Below, piece after piece: positions 33,758 to 43,010 of a stretch of DNA of 64,000 bases. Where the stretch lies: contig JAHCJV010000024.1 of assembly GCA_026126105.1 (NCBI GenBank), forward strand, positions 1 through 64,000. The letters run 5' to 3'. The notes beneath the pieces were generated by a model that was not told where the DNA came from, searched no databases, and saw only the letters and a program-made list of their open reading frames with translations. The stretch is from Enhydrobacter sp. (GTDB lineage Bacteria; Pseudomonadota; Alphaproteobacteria; Reyranellales; Reyranellaceae). Each line of letters begins with the position of its first letter. Position 1 is the stretch's first letter. A program made the position numbers and the translations under genes.

Positions 33758-36274
33758 GTGACCGACATCCTCTACGCCCTGCTCGCGATTGCGATGGTGC
33801 TGAGCCTGGTCAGCCTGCTCGTGCCGCTGGCCGAACGGTTGCGCCTGCCGCACACCGTCCTGCTGGCGATCGCGGGCATGGGGCTGGGCTTCCTCGGCAC
33901 CTGGATCGCCCGGAGCGGCCATGGCCTGGGCGTGGTGGGCGACATTTTCCTCGGCTTGAACAAGCTCGAGGGCGGCACCGACGTCTTCCTGCCGCTGTTC
34001 CTGCCGCCGCTGCTATTCACCGCCGGCCTGACGATCGACGTGCGCCGCCTGTTCGACGAGATGTTCGCCGTCCTGCTGATGGCGATCGTGGCCGTTTTGG
34101 TCTGCATCGCGGGGGTCGCGGGCGCGGTCCATCTGGCGACCGGCATCGACATCATGGTGTGCCTGCTGCTCGGCGCCATCGTGTCGACCACCGACCCGGC
34201 GGCGGTAATCGGCATCTTTCGCGACGTCGGAGCGCCCAAGCGTCTGTCCATCCTCGCAGAAGGCGAATCGTTGCTCAACGACGCCGTAGCGATCGCCGCA
34301 TTCGGCTTCTGCATGGAGTTTCTCGTTCGTCAGGGGAACCCCGATATTCCGCAGGCGCTCGTGACGGAGCTGGCCAACCCGTTCGTTGAGTTCATCCGCG
34401 AGTTCGCCGGCGGAATTGTGTTCGGTTTCGCGCTGGCGCGTCTGGCGATGGTGATCCTGCCGCGCCTGGGCGATTCGGACGCGGCCGTTGCTTCGGTAAC
34501 GGTAAGCCTGGCCTATGCCTCCTACGTGATCGCCGATCATTATCTCCATGTCTCCGGCGTCGTCGCCGTCGTGATGGCAGCGCTCACCGTGGCCGCCTAT
34601 GGACCGACGCATCTGCACCCGCGCCGCTGGGCGTCGCTGCGCCAGCTCTGGACCCAGCTCGACTTCTGGAGCAGCTGCCTGATCTTCATCCTGGCGTCGA
34701 TGCTGGCCGCCAATGTCCTGCCGCAGATCACCTGGCTTTACGTCGGCGCGCTCCTGGCGGTCGCCGTCGGCGCGTTCGTGGCCCGAATTCTCGTCGTCTT
34801 CGGCATGCTCCCCCTGCTCGAGATGAGCAAGCTCGTGCAGCCGGTCGACACCCGGTACAAGGTGATCCTGGTCTGGGGCGGGCTGCGCGGGGCGGTGACG
34901 ATCGTACTGGCCATGGTCGCGGCGAGCGACGGCCGCCTGTCGGACACCGTTCGCGAGTTCGCTGCCGTAATGGCGACGCTTTTCGTGCTGTTCACTCTAT
35001 TCGTCAATGCCACCACGCTCGGGGTGGTGATGCGCGTGCTGGGCCTCGACAAGCTGACCCGCCTGGAATTGGCGTTGCGTGACCGTGTGCTGGCCCTGTC
35101 GCGGATCAACGTGGCGCATCACATGCAGCAGATCATCCGCGAGCACAACATCCGCGTCGACAACATCGACGCCGATCCGATCTCGGCCGGCGATTCCGCC
35201 ATCGAGGCGCCGCCGGCCGAATTGGCGCTCAGCCTCGACGAGCGCGTCAATGTCGGCCTGGTGACGCTTTGCACCAAGGAGCGTGAGCTTTATCTCGATC
35301 AGTTCGAGCAGCAGACGCTTTCCCGGCGCATGGTGGCTCGTCTGATGGCACGCGCCGACCGGCTGGTGGATGCGGTGCGCGATCGCGGTACGGAGGGCTA
35401 TCAGCAGACGATCCGCGACTTCGCCTTACCCGACCGCGCGTTCCGGTTCGGCCTCTGGCTTCAGCGCCGCCTGGGAATCGAGCGCGTCCTGACCGAGCGG
35501 CTGGCCGACCGGTTCGAGATGCTGATGGTGCAACTGGATATCCTGCCCCAGCTCGAGGCGTTCAGTCGCCATTCCATCGCCGACCTGCTCGGCAGCGATG
35601 CCGAGGCGCGGCTGAGCGAGGTGATCCGCGACCGCCGCGAGCTTGTCGCCCATTCGCTGCATGCGCTCACGTTGCAGTATGCCGGCTACGCCGAGGCGAT
35701 CCGTGACCGCCAGCTCCAGCGCGCCGCGATCCGCCTCGAATCCGCCGAATATGCCCGGCGTCTGCGCGAATCGATCATCGGCCGCGAGGTCTATGCCGAC
35801 CTGCGCCGTCAGCTGAACCAGCGCCGCGAGGCGATCGCCGACCGGCCGCCGCTTCACCTCGGCCTCGAACTGGCGGCGATGATCGCGCGTGTCCCGCTGT
35901 TCACCACATTGGACAAACAAGCCGTGGCTGCGGTTGCCACTCGCCTGCGGCCCGTGGTGGCGCTTCCCGACGAGAAGATTATTGCCGCAGGCGGGCCGCC
36001 CGACGCGATGTACTTCATCGCTGCAGGCGATGTGATCGTCGTGAGGGAGGGCACCCGTATCGTTCTGAGGGAGGGAGACTTTTTCGGCGAGCAGGGCCTG
36101 CTGGGGAACCGGCCCCGCAACGCCGATGTCATCGCCGACGGCTATTGCCACCTCCTGATGCTCCATCGCCGGGATTTCGACCGAATGCTTGCCAGCAGGC
36201 CCGAGGTGCGAGCCGAGATCGAGGCAGTAGCCGCGCGCCGGACCGCTCCGATACCATCTCCCTCGGTCGGGTAA
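33758..36274 (+). CDS. CPA1-type Na+/H+ antiporter with C-terminal cyclic-nucleotide-like domain
   Basis: An 838-residue inner membrane cation:proton antiporter. The N-terminal 400 residues are a NhaP/CPA1 transporter with about twelve segments, STTDPAAVIG and AEGESLLNDAVAIAAF (the ion-binding ND motif). A long helical cytoplasmic region follows (residues 430-720). The end is a cNMP-binding fold (FTTLDKQAVAAVATRL, FFGEQGLLGNRPRNADV with the Glu and Arg of the phosphate cassette). Ion exchange may thus be gated by a cyclic nucleotide or other ligand. GTG 33758 is the start. The usual NhaP is near 550 residues. Confidence 0.88.
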   Translation: MTDILYALLAIAMVLSLVSLLVPLAERLRLPHTVLLAIAGMGLGFLGTWIARSGHGLGVVGDIFLGLNKLEGGTDVFLPLFLPPLLFTAGLTIDVRRLFDEMFAVLLMAIVAVLVCIAGVAGAVHLATGIDIMVCLLLGAIVSTTDPAAVIGIFRDVGAPKRLSILAEGESLLNDAVAIAAFGFCMEFLVRQGNPDIPQALVTELANPFVEFIREFAGGIVFGFALARLAMVILPRLGDSDAAVASVTVSLAYASYVIADHYLHVSGVVAVVMAALTVAAYGPTHLHPRRWASLRQLWTQLDFWSSCLIFILASMLAANVLPQITWLYVGALLAVAVGAFVARILVVFGMLPLLEMSKLVQPVDTRYKVILVWGGLRGAVTIVLAMVAASDGRLSDTVREFAAVMATLFVLFTLFVNATTLGVVMRVLGLDKLTRLELALRDRVLALSRINVAHHMQQIIREHNIRVDNIDADPISAGDSAIEAPPAELALSLDERVNVGLVTLCTKERELYLDQFEQQTLSRRMVARLMARADRLVDAVRDRGTEGYQQTIRDFALPDRAFRFGLWLQRRLGIERVLTERLADRFEMLMVQLDILPQLEAFSRHSIADLLGSDAEARLSEVIRDRRELVAHSLHALTLQYAGYAEAIRDRQLQRAAIRLESAEYARRLRESIIGREVYADLRRQLNQRREAIADRPPLHLGLELAAMIARVPLFTTLDKQAVAAVATRLRPVVALPDEKIIAAGGPPDAMYFIAAGDVIVVREGTRIVLREGDFFGEQGLLGNRPRNADVIADGYCHLLMLHRRDFDRMLASRPEVRAEIEAVAARRTAPIPSPSVG

Positions 36275-36283
36275 GCGCACGCG

Positions 36284-37600
36284 ATGCCCCGCAAGATGCA
36301 TCTGGCGCAGTTTCTCGTGCACGGTCCGACCTATCACAGCCTCGCCATGTGGCGGCATCCCAGAACGGCGGCAGCCGGCTACGACTGGTCGCGGCCGGCG
36401 CTTTACCAGCATATCGCGCGTGTCTGCGAACGCGGTCTGTTCGACATGGTGTTCTTCGCCGACCTCAACTACATCTCTGACACCTACCGCCATTCGCTCG
36501 AGCCGGTGTTGCGCTACGCCGCTCAGGCGCCGGAGCATGATCCGATTCCGCTGCTGTCCTACATGGCGGCGGCGACGAGCCACATCGGGGTCGCCTCGAC
36601 TTTCTCGGTGAGCCAGCATCATCCATTCTACGCCGCGCGTCTCTGGGCGACGCTCGATCACCTGACCGAGGGGCGGGCAGGGTGGAACGTCGTGACCTCG
36701 ATCAATCACAATCAGGACGCCAATTTCGGCGTCGAGCGCCCGCCGACCGACCTACGCTACGACCGTGCCCACGAATTCATCGAGGTCTGCCGAAAGCTGT
36801 GGTCGAGCTGGGACGAGGGCGCGGTGGTGACGGACCGCGACGGCGCAGTGTTCGCCGATGCGGCCAAGGTCCATCGGATCGAGCACGCCGGGAGGTTCTT
36901 CCGGTCGCGCGGGCCGCTCAACGTGGTGCGCTCCCCACAGGACGGGCCGGCGATCCTGCAGGCCGGTACTTCGCCGAAAGGCGTCGACTTCGCGGCGAAG
37001 TACGCCGACGCGATCTTCGCCATCCAGCCGCGCCCCGAGGATGCCAAGCGCTATTTCGACGGCATCAAGAGCCGCATGACCGAACTCGGCCGCTCACCGG
37101 CCGAATGCAAGATCCTGTTCGGCGCACAGCCGATCCTGGGTGAGAGTGAAGCCGAGGCGCGCGAGAAGCAGGACGAGCACAACAGCCTTGTGCCGCTCGA
37201 GGGCGGCATGGCGATCCTGTCGGCCCATGCCGACTACGATTTGTCGAAGATCGATCTCGATGCGCCGATGGCGGATCGCACCGAGCCGGAGCTGCAGCGG
37301 CTGAAGACACGCTTCCGCAAGCCGTCGGGCGAGTCGATGACCCTGCGCGAGGTGGCTCAACGCCACGGCCAGAGCGTCGGCTTGCCGCAGTTCGTGGGCA
37401 CGCCGACCTCCGTTGCCGACCAGATGGAGGCCTACCTGCATATCGCCGGTGGCGACGGCTTCATGCTGTCTCCGATCTACTGCCCCGGTGCGATCGAGGA
37501 GTTCGTCGATCTCGTCGTGCCAGAGCTCCAACGCCGCGGTCTCATGCGGACGCAATACAAGGGTCGCACGATGCGCGATCTGTTGCGCCAGGACGATTGA
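36284..37600 (+). CDS. Flavin-dependent monooxygenase, NtaA/SnaA/DszA class
   Basis: A 438-residue luciferase-superfamily enzyme of the nitrilotriacetate/pristinamycin monooxygenase class, which uses FMNH2 supplied by a reductase. The start MPRKMHLAQFLVHGPTYHSL is typical. Motifs: FDMVFFADLNYIS, ASTFSVSQHHPFYAARLWATLDHLTEGRAGWNVVTS, then QAGTSPKGVDFAAKYADAIF. The C-terminal segment is GFMLSPIYCPGAIEEFVDLVVPELQRRG. It starts 9 bases after the antiporter stop. Substrate unknown; an organosulfur or chelator compound is plausible. Confidence 0.88.
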   Translation: MPRKMHLAQFLVHGPTYHSLAMWRHPRTAAAGYDWSRPALYQHIARVCERGLFDMVFFADLNYISDTYRHSLEPVLRYAAQAPEHDPIPLLSYMAAATSHIGVASTFSVSQHHPFYAARLWATLDHLTEGRAGWNVVTSINHNQDANFGVERPPTDLRYDRAHEFIEVCRKLWSSWDEGAVVTDRDGAVFADAAKVHRIEHAGRFFRSRGPLNVVRSPQDGPAILQAGTSPKGVDFAAKYADAIFAIQPRPEDAKRYFDGIKSRMTELGRSPAECKILFGAQPILGESEAEAREKQDEHNSLVPLEGGMAILSAHADYDLSKIDLDAPMADRTEPELQRLKTRFRKPSGESMTLREVAQRHGQSVGLPQFVGTPTSVADQMEAYLHIAGGDGFMLSPIYCPGAIEEFVDLVVPELQRRGLMRTQYKGRTMRDLLRQDD

Positions 37601-37667
37601 TACACCCTTATTCTCCGCCAGCGGCGCAGTGTTGCGACCGGCGTGGCGCCGACGTGGCATTTGCCGA

Positions 37668-37847
37668 TCATCGAAAACGGGCACGCGCAGAGGGTGACCA
37701 ATCAGTTGGGACGGCGGCGTAGCACACGCCGAAGGAAAGTCCGCCGCTCGATGTGACGGGAATGACCTTCTCGAAGTCGGTTGTGCGCCCGTGCGGCAGA
37801 GGAGCCAGAACCTCCTGCTCGACGCCGTAGCGCAGGGGGCAACCTCT
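37668..37847 (-). pseudogene. Coding-like remnant after the cupin gene
   Basis: After the cupin stop codon (37848-37850) the same frame stays open for 59 codons with mainly GC-ending codons, reading ...RYGVEQEVLAPLPHG and VTSSGGLSFGVCY, then stops at 37668. There is no start codon of its own that is convincing. It looks like the C-terminal remnant of a lost gene, or a readthrough extension. I do not recognise the family. Confidence 0.3.
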
Positions 37848-38426
37848 TTACGGCTTGCTGCCATTCCTCCACGCCTGCATCAGCGGGCCGTCGTGGCCGT
37901 AGACCGGATCGCAGGCGGGCGGCGGAACCTCGGCGATGCGGCGCACGGCGGTGTCGTGGTCGACGTCGCCGGGTTTCGTCTGGTCGTAGCGACCGCCGGG
38001 GGAGGGATAGGCGCCGACGACCAGAAGGTCGTTGCTGGCCGCTATCCGGCGATGGCCGGTGCCGGCCGGCAACACGACGACATCGCCCGCCTCGACATCG
38101 ACCGCCCGTCCCCGGTCGCCGCCGAACTGCACGCGTGCCCGCCCGCGCGCGATTCCCAGCACCTCGTGCGTGCTGGTGTGGAAGTGCAGGAAATCGTAGA
38201 TCCCATTACGCCATGAATCGGGCCATTCGTTGGCCGCGAACAGCTCCTCGAAGATCGCTGCCGGGTCGAGTCCGCGCGGCATGGCTACCGCGGCGCGATA
38301 GATCACCAGCGGCAGGGCAGCGTTGTTCGGAGTCCTGCCGTCGTCTTCGAACCGATCGAGCTCGGGAGCACGCGGCGTCACCAGCCCCGGCAGTTCTTCC
38401 TTGCGCGGCCGTGCCAGTCCCGTCAT
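37848..38426 (-). CDS. Cupin-domain protein
   Basis: A 192-residue protein with one cupin barrel. Motif 1 is FLHFHTSTHEVLGIARGRARVQFGG and motif 2 is AGDVVVLPAGTGHRRIAAS, with the HxH...E and distal His metal ligands present. The flanks are atypical and lie outside the barrel (TPNNAALPLVIYRAAVAMP, and DPVYGHDGPLMQAW). It probably binds a transition metal or a small sugar-like ligand. GAGG lies just before ATG 38426. Function unknown; it could be a dioxygenase, isomerase or storage protein. Confidence 0.8.
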   Translation of the reverse strand: MTGLARPRKEELPGLVTPRAPELDRFEDDGRTPNNAALPLVIYRAAVAMPRGLDPAAIFEELFAANEWPDSWRNGIYDFLHFHTSTHEVLGIARGRARVQFGGDRGRAVDVEAGDVVVLPAGTGHRRIAASNDLLVVGAYPSPGGRYDQTKPGDVDHDTAVRRIAEVPPPACDPVYGHDGPLMQAWRNGSKP

Positions 38427-38654
38427 GGCCTCGGGCCCCTTCTTGATTTGATCTGCTCGACCAGGCGCATGGCGTCTTTCCTCCTGCCCGGCGCTCTTCG
38501 GTGGCTTCTCTCCGGCAGCGCCGCGTCGAATCCGGGCACCGCAGGCCGCCGTCCACGCTACAGCGAGTGGTCGGCCGAAGCGAACGCGGGATCATGGGAC
38601 GAACGTTACGCGACGCACTGCGTTGCGTCTGCGCTCCCGGCGATGACCCTACAC

Positions 38655-38680
38655 GAAACGTTTTTGCCCTGGGGGGCGTT
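38655..38680 (+). promoter_or_regulatory. Possible EcfG-type promoter before the BON gene
   Basis: GAAAC (38655-38659), 17 bases, CGTT (38677-38680), 29 bases before the BON ATG. This is one mismatch from GGAAC-N17-CGTT and has the same distance to its start codon as the perfect match ahead of the Kbp gene. Confidence 0.4.
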
Positions 38681-38709
38681 GAGGAAGGGCATGCTATGGA
38701 GGAATTGTC

Positions 38710-39027
38710 ATGAATGCGCGCGACGAGAATATCCGCAACGAGGTCAACGACGCGCTGACCGCGGCCGGCGTCGATGTCCGCAACCTCGCGATCGAGTCGG
38801 TTGACGGCCGGCTGATCGTCAAGGGGACCGTTCCGTCGGCCGATGAGCGGGAGCGGCTAGCCCGTTTCCTGAAGTCCCCGCCCGACGGGGCGAACACGGT
38901 CGTCTGCGACGTGGAGCTGCTCCCTGTCTATCCGAGCGACACCTCCAACGGGCGCGGGCGTTCGCCGATCACGGGCACGTCGGCAGACTCCGCGCACGAA
39001 AGCCGCCATCAGCTCGACCGCAGTTGA
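38710..39027 (+). CDS. Small BON-domain protein
   Basis: A 105-residue protein with one BON domain (IRNEVNDALTAAGVDVRNLAIESVDGRLIVKGTVPSADERERLARFL) and a polar tail (YPSDTSNGRGRSP). BON domains occur in proteins that associate with membranes or are made in stress. There is no signal peptide. The ribosome site is strong (GGAGGAATTGTC-ATG). The 283 bases upstream hold no gene; they contain an EcfG-like promoter. Its role is not known. Confidence 0.85.
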   Translation: MNARDENIRNEVNDALTAAGVDVRNLAIESVDGRLIVKGTVPSADERERLARFLKSPPDGANTVVCDVELLPVYPSDTSNGRGRSPITGTSADSAHESRHQLDRS

Positions 39028-39108
39028 TGGTTCGGCGGTGGCGTCGCGGTGATTGACCTGGCGCTGCAAAGCTCATGCCGCTCGCCACGCAGCGCCGTTC
39101 CCCCGCCG

Positions 39109-39318
39109 TTAACCCTGTTCCCGATTGCGCAGTCGGTCGATCTCCGTCTGTGTGACCATGATCTGCTTCATGACATTGACCCGCTGGATCACGAGACGGG
39201 TGTTCGTCGGATTGGATCCCAGTTCCGCCGTAACCTGTTCAAGTTGCTCGCGCAGGCGCGCGACGGCGGTTTCGAGAGCCGTCAGCCGGTCGGGCAGGTT
39301 GGACGGATTTTCACTCAT
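39109..39318 (-). CDS. Small coiled-coil protein of unknown function
   Basis: A 69-residue helical protein starting MSENPSNLPDRLTALETAVA, with heptad-like repeats (LREQLEQVTAEL, then RVNVMKQIMVTQTEIDRL). ATG 39318 is preferred over the further upstream ATG because GGGAG precedes it closely. There is no signal peptide and no recognisable domain. It is convergent with the BON gene. Confidence 0.6.
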   Translation of the reverse strand: MSENPSNLPDRLTALETAVARLREQLEQVTAELGSNPTNTRLVIQRVNVMKQIMVTQTEIDRLRNREQG

Positions 39319-39513
39319 GGGCGCGCTCCCGTGGCATGGCGACACCAGTAGGCGATTGCGCGGAGCGTTTCCACCGCAGCGGCGAGGACCTTGGGTCGCG
39401 TCGTCTCACGTCATCTAGTTGTTCGTACGGGGCCGATTGGGTTGCGACGCAACCGGGAGCGTCCGTCGATGGTTACGACGGGGCTTCGATTCTGCGAATC
39501 CTGGAGGAAATCT

Positions 39514-39891
39514 GTGCAGACAGTTCTGATACGGGCACTTGCGGCGACAGCGATTCTGGGCATCGTCGCCACGTCGAGCTACGCCGCCGCCGACCCGTGG
39601 CGCGCAAGGCCGGCGCTCACACCGGACTCGCCGATTATCTGCCGGCAGGCCGATCTAACGAAGGTTGTATTCGACTTTGCCCAAACTGACACCGAGCTGT
39701 CGGGGAGGACCAACAATGGGCACGGTTTCTCGACGCCTGTCGGCAGCGACGGTTCCGTTTCGACCACCATCACGGTACCGGTCGATGGCAAGGAATTTGC
39801 CGTGGATCTCACCGGCAATGCGCGCGCGCGCGCGCTGCAGGTCTTTAACAAGCGCTATTCCTGCCGCTTCACGCTGACACCCATCCAATAG
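39514..39891 (+). CDS. Small secreted protein of unknown function
   Basis: A 125-residue exported protein. GTG 39514 is preceded by GGAGG and begins a clean signal peptide (VQTVLIRALAATAILGIVATSSYA). The mature part has two cysteines (IICRQAD and YSCRFTLTP) and a beta-rich pattern (STTITVPVDGKEFAVDLTG). No family was recognised. It is convergent with the oxygenase gene 60 bases away. Confidence 0.65.
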   Translation: MQTVLIRALAATAILGIVATSSYAAADPWRARPALTPDSPIICRQADLTKVVFDFAQTDTELSGRTNNGHGFSTPVGSDGSVSTTITVPVDGKEFAVDLTGNARARALQVFNKRYSCRFTLTPIQ

Positions 39892-39950
39892 ACCGCCGGC
39901 GGATCCTCGTCGACTTCGTCGAAGACGCGTGGTCATCCGGCGACGTGCCT

Positions 39951-41078
39951 TCAAGGGGTGTATTCGAATCCCGGGCCGAGGAAGTGCTGGTTGGCAGCGC
40001 GAATCTTGGCGGCTGCGTCATCGTAGAGGAAGGGCAGGAAGGCGTATCGGTGCCCCTTGGTCACCGGCGAGACGGTGTGGAGAAGCGAGCACGAGAACAC
40101 AACCGCGCCCCCTACGGGTGGCCGGAATGCGCGTGGTCCGAACTCCGGGAAGGACAGGTCGCCGCCCTCGAAGCCTTCGTTGAGGTTGATCGAGACGGCG
40201 AATCGGCGATGGGCAGTGCCTTTGGTAGTGTTGTCGCGATGCGGGCGGAAGTGCCCTCCATCCTCGGCGCGGTAGCATGCCACGAGATAGCGTTCCATGC
40301 GCGTAGCTTCGAATTGATGGACCTTCTGAATTTGCGGCTTGATGCGGCGGAGGACGCGGTTCTGGATGACCCTGATCAGGGTCTCGTCCTCCACTGTGAA
40401 GTCGCGCCGCCGCTTGTGCAGGGGATCGTGTACGAGCTTCGTCTTGCCGTCCACGTCGCGCATGAAGCCCGATTCCTCGCCGCCATGCCGTTCGTACGCG
40501 GCGACCAGGGCTTGGCACAGATCGAGCTCGAAGACGTTTGGAAGCCAGAGCACCGGAACAGGCAACTCGCCGCCGGCTCCCGCGGCGCGACCGGGCGGGG
40601 GGAGGCGGCGCAGCAGATCGAACACCGCCGTGGCATCGCTTGCATCCGGCGCAAATGGCAACAGTGCGATCACACGCAGCGCGGCGTCGAGTACGAGCCA
40701 GAAGCGTCGCATCTCGACGGACTTCGCGCCGCCTTGAGTATCCGTCGGGACCGCACCGTACAGCCGGCTGACGGTGGCATCGAAATCCCAGAAGAATCGG
40801 ATGCCGGGCAGGCTCTCCTGAACCCTTCGTTGCGCGGCGTCGGCGGGGTCGACGCTCACGCCGAAAAAGCAGGCGCGCACGTCATCGAACAGCTTGCGGT
40901 GCTGCCGCACCGCGCCGAGCGCGGCCTGCGCCGCTGGATCGGCGGCGGATCCGAAGAAACACATGACGACGTAGCGGCCGGCAACGGTGTCGAACGCGTA
41001 GTTCGGATTGCTCGTGGAGCGCTGGCGAAACCATGGCGCGGGATCGCCGGGGGCGATGGCGGCGTAGCGGGGAGGCAT
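39951..41078 (-). CDS. Peroxiredoxin-like domain fused to prolyl-4-hydroxylase-type oxygenase
   Basis: A 375-residue fusion. Residues 1-165 are a thioredoxin/peroxiredoxin-type fold (PGDPAPWFRQRS, VVMCFFGSAADPAAQAAL, PADAAQRRVQESLPGIRFFWDFD) but the peroxidatic Cys motif is missing, so this half is probably not a peroxidase. Residues 190-375 are a 2OG-Fe(II) oxygenase: iron ligands in HFRPHRDN, VSINLNEGFEGGDLSFPEFG, and distal His in LLHTVSPVTKGHRYAF. ATG 41078 is the likely start; an upstream start would add about 29 poor residues. It may hydroxylate a protein bound by the N-domain. Confidence 0.83.
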   Translation of the reverse strand: MPPRYAAIAPGDPAPWFRQRSTSNPNYAFDTVAGRYVVMCFFGSAADPAAQAALGAVRQHRKLFDDVRACFFGVSVDPADAAQRRVQESLPGIRFFWDFDATVSRLYGAVPTDTQGGAKSVEMRRFWLVLDAALRVIALLPFAPDASDATAVFDLLRRLPPPGRAAGAGGELPVPVLWLPNVFELDLCQALVAAYERHGGEESGFMRDVDGKTKLVHDPLHKRRRDFTVEDETLIRVIQNRVLRRIKPQIQKVHQFEATRMERYLVACYRAEDGGHFRPHRDNTTKGTAHRRFAVSINLNEGFEGGDLSFPEFGPRAFRPPVGGAVVFSCSLLHTVSPVTKGHRYAFLPFLYDDAAAKIRAANQHFLGPGFEYTP

Positions 41079-41219
41079 GGGGGTGGCTTGTCGATGATCC
41101 TGGGATTCGCCACACCCTAAAGGCCGCTGACCGTCCTGCCAATCGGCGGTCGGCGCGATGGACATCGCGCGTCGAGCTCATATGATCCGCCCCGCTATCG
41201 AGGCAGGAGGGACGGACAA

Positions 41220-42977
41220 GTGGCAGTCAGCGGGACCCAGGTTCTTTTCAAGGACAACTTCAAGACAGACGGCAAGCTCAACGCGACGAACTGGGGTTAT
41301 AATCAGGCATACTACGGCAACGACGCCGGCAATCCGGCCTATCTGGGCAAGACCTTGATGCGCCAGGAGCTTCCCAGTGCCCAAGGGGGCGTGGCGCGTA
41401 TCAAGCTGGACACCTGGAACTTCGACTGGAAGGACGGCAATTCGTTCTACGGATCGGAAGCGATCACGAAAGGTGCGTGGGATGCGAAGTCCACCGGCGG
41501 CCTCGCCTTCGAAGCCCGGATGAGGTTCGAAGGGACACAGGGCGGCATGATCGCCGGAATGTTCTTCTACCAGCAGTTTCCGCCGCCGCCCTCGCCGCGC
41601 GTACCGCACAACGAGCTCGACTGGGAGATCCTCACCAGCCAGCTGAGGCCGAGTTCGACCAACAAGATCTCGACCAACGTCTTTCCTCACCAGGGCTCGT
41701 CGTCCAGCGAGCACGACTTCCCGATTTCCTATCCGGTCAGCCAGATCCCCGGCTTCTCGCCCAACGACTATCATACTTATCGGGTGGAGTGGCTGCCCAA
41801 CAAAGTAACATGGCTCATCGACAACAAGGTCATCAGGGTCGAAAAGGTCAACGTCCCTCAGGCGGACGTGAAGATGCAGCTCCATCTCAACCTTTGGGGC
41901 GTGCCGACGAACTGGGGTCCGTCGCCCGGCGACCCGGGCGGCCCCAACATCGGCGACCCTACCTTCGTGCCGGCGACCAGCGCGGGTGCCAACAAAAGCT
42001 ACTATTTCGACGTCGACTCAGTGACGGTCGAGAAGATCTCGACCCGGCTCGGCACCAGCGCGGCTGAGGCGCTCGTCGGTGGTATGCTGCACGATGCGAT
42101 CGAAGGCGGCGGCGGCAATGATACGCTGGACGGCGGCGCCGGTGACGACGCGATCTCGGGCGGCAGCGGCCACGACGTCATGGCCGGCGGAGAGGGTAAC
42201 GACACGATCTACGGCGACGGCGGAAACGATACCTTCCTGATCGACGAGGCCGGCAGGGAGACGATCTACGGCGGCAAGGGCGAGGACGTTTTCTCCGTCG
42301 CGTCTGGTTTCACCGCGGCCGACCGGCTGGACGGCGGAGCGGGCAGCGACACTCTCGTGCTCGCCCAGGACATGGCGGATGGGTTCAGGTTCGACGCCCA
42401 TACGATCACCGGCATCGAGACGGTCGAGCTGAAGTCCGGATTCAGCTACAAGCTCATCATGGACGATGGCAACGTCGCCGCCGGCTCGACGCTGACGGTC
42501 GATGGGCACCTGCTGGGCAGCGCCGACTTCCTCAAGTTCGACGGCTCGGCGGAACTCGACGGCCGCTTCGACCTGATCGGCGGCGCCGGGGACGACGTGC
42601 TGCGCGGCGGGGCGCAGTCGGACAGGCTGACCGGTGGCCTTGGGCAGGATGATCTGTTCGGCGGTCTGGGCAACGACCGGTTCGTGTTCGGCGACGCGGC
42701 CGAGAGCACGGTCGCAGCCGCCGATTGGATCCGCGACTGGAATGCCGGCGACCGGATCGACCTGTCTGCGATCGACGCCGATTCTGGCGTCGCGGGCGAG
42801 CAGGCTTTCATCTACATCTCCGCGGCGGCGTTCTCCGGTACGGCCGGCGAGCTGCAGGTGACGAACAACGGCACCGACACGGTCGTGCGTGCCGATCTGG
42901 ACGGCAACGGCAGCGCCGACTTCGCTGTCAAGCTGACCGGCATGCACGCGCTTGGGAAAGGCTCTTTCGTCCTGTGA
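41220..42977 (+). CDS. Secreted GH16 glycosidase with RTX calcium-binding repeats
   Basis: A 585-residue extracellular enzyme. Residues 1-270 are a GH16 beta-glucanase/agarase-type domain; the catalytic pair is in HNELDWEILT (E-x-D-x-E) and the fold continues to WLPNKVTWLIDNKVI. Residues 285-590 hold RTX nonapeptide repeats (GGGNDTLDGGAGDD, GGEGNDTIYGDGGNDTF, GGLGNDRFVFGD) and a terminal secretion domain. There is no N-terminal signal, so export is by a type I system, but none is adjacent. GTG 41220 has AGGAGGG before it. Likely biofilm or plant polysaccharide degradation. Confidence 0.88.
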   Translation: MAVSGTQVLFKDNFKTDGKLNATNWGYNQAYYGNDAGNPAYLGKTLMRQELPSAQGGVARIKLDTWNFDWKDGNSFYGSEAITKGAWDAKSTGGLAFEARMRFEGTQGGMIAGMFFYQQFPPPPSPRVPHNELDWEILTSQLRPSSTNKISTNVFPHQGSSSSEHDFPISYPVSQIPGFSPNDYHTYRVEWLPNKVTWLIDNKVIRVEKVNVPQADVKMQLHLNLWGVPTNWGPSPGDPGGPNIGDPTFVPATSAGANKSYYFDVDSVTVEKISTRLGTSAAEALVGGMLHDAIEGGGGNDTLDGGAGDDAISGGSGHDVMAGGEGNDTIYGDGGNDTFLIDEAGRETIYGGKGEDVFSVASGFTAADRLDGGAGSDTLVLAQDMADGFRFDAHTITGIETVELKSGFSYKLIMDDGNVAAGSTLTVDGHLLGSADFLKFDGSAELDGRFDLIGGAGDDVLRGGAQSDRLTGGLGQDDLFGGLGNDRFVFGDAAESTVAAADWIRDWNAGDRIDLSAIDADSGVAGEQAFIYISAAAFSGTAGELQVTNNGTDTVVRADLDGNGSADFAVKLTGMHALGKGSFVL

Positions 42978-43010
42978 CAGCCTGAACACCGAGCCTGGAT
43001 CATTGCAGAG

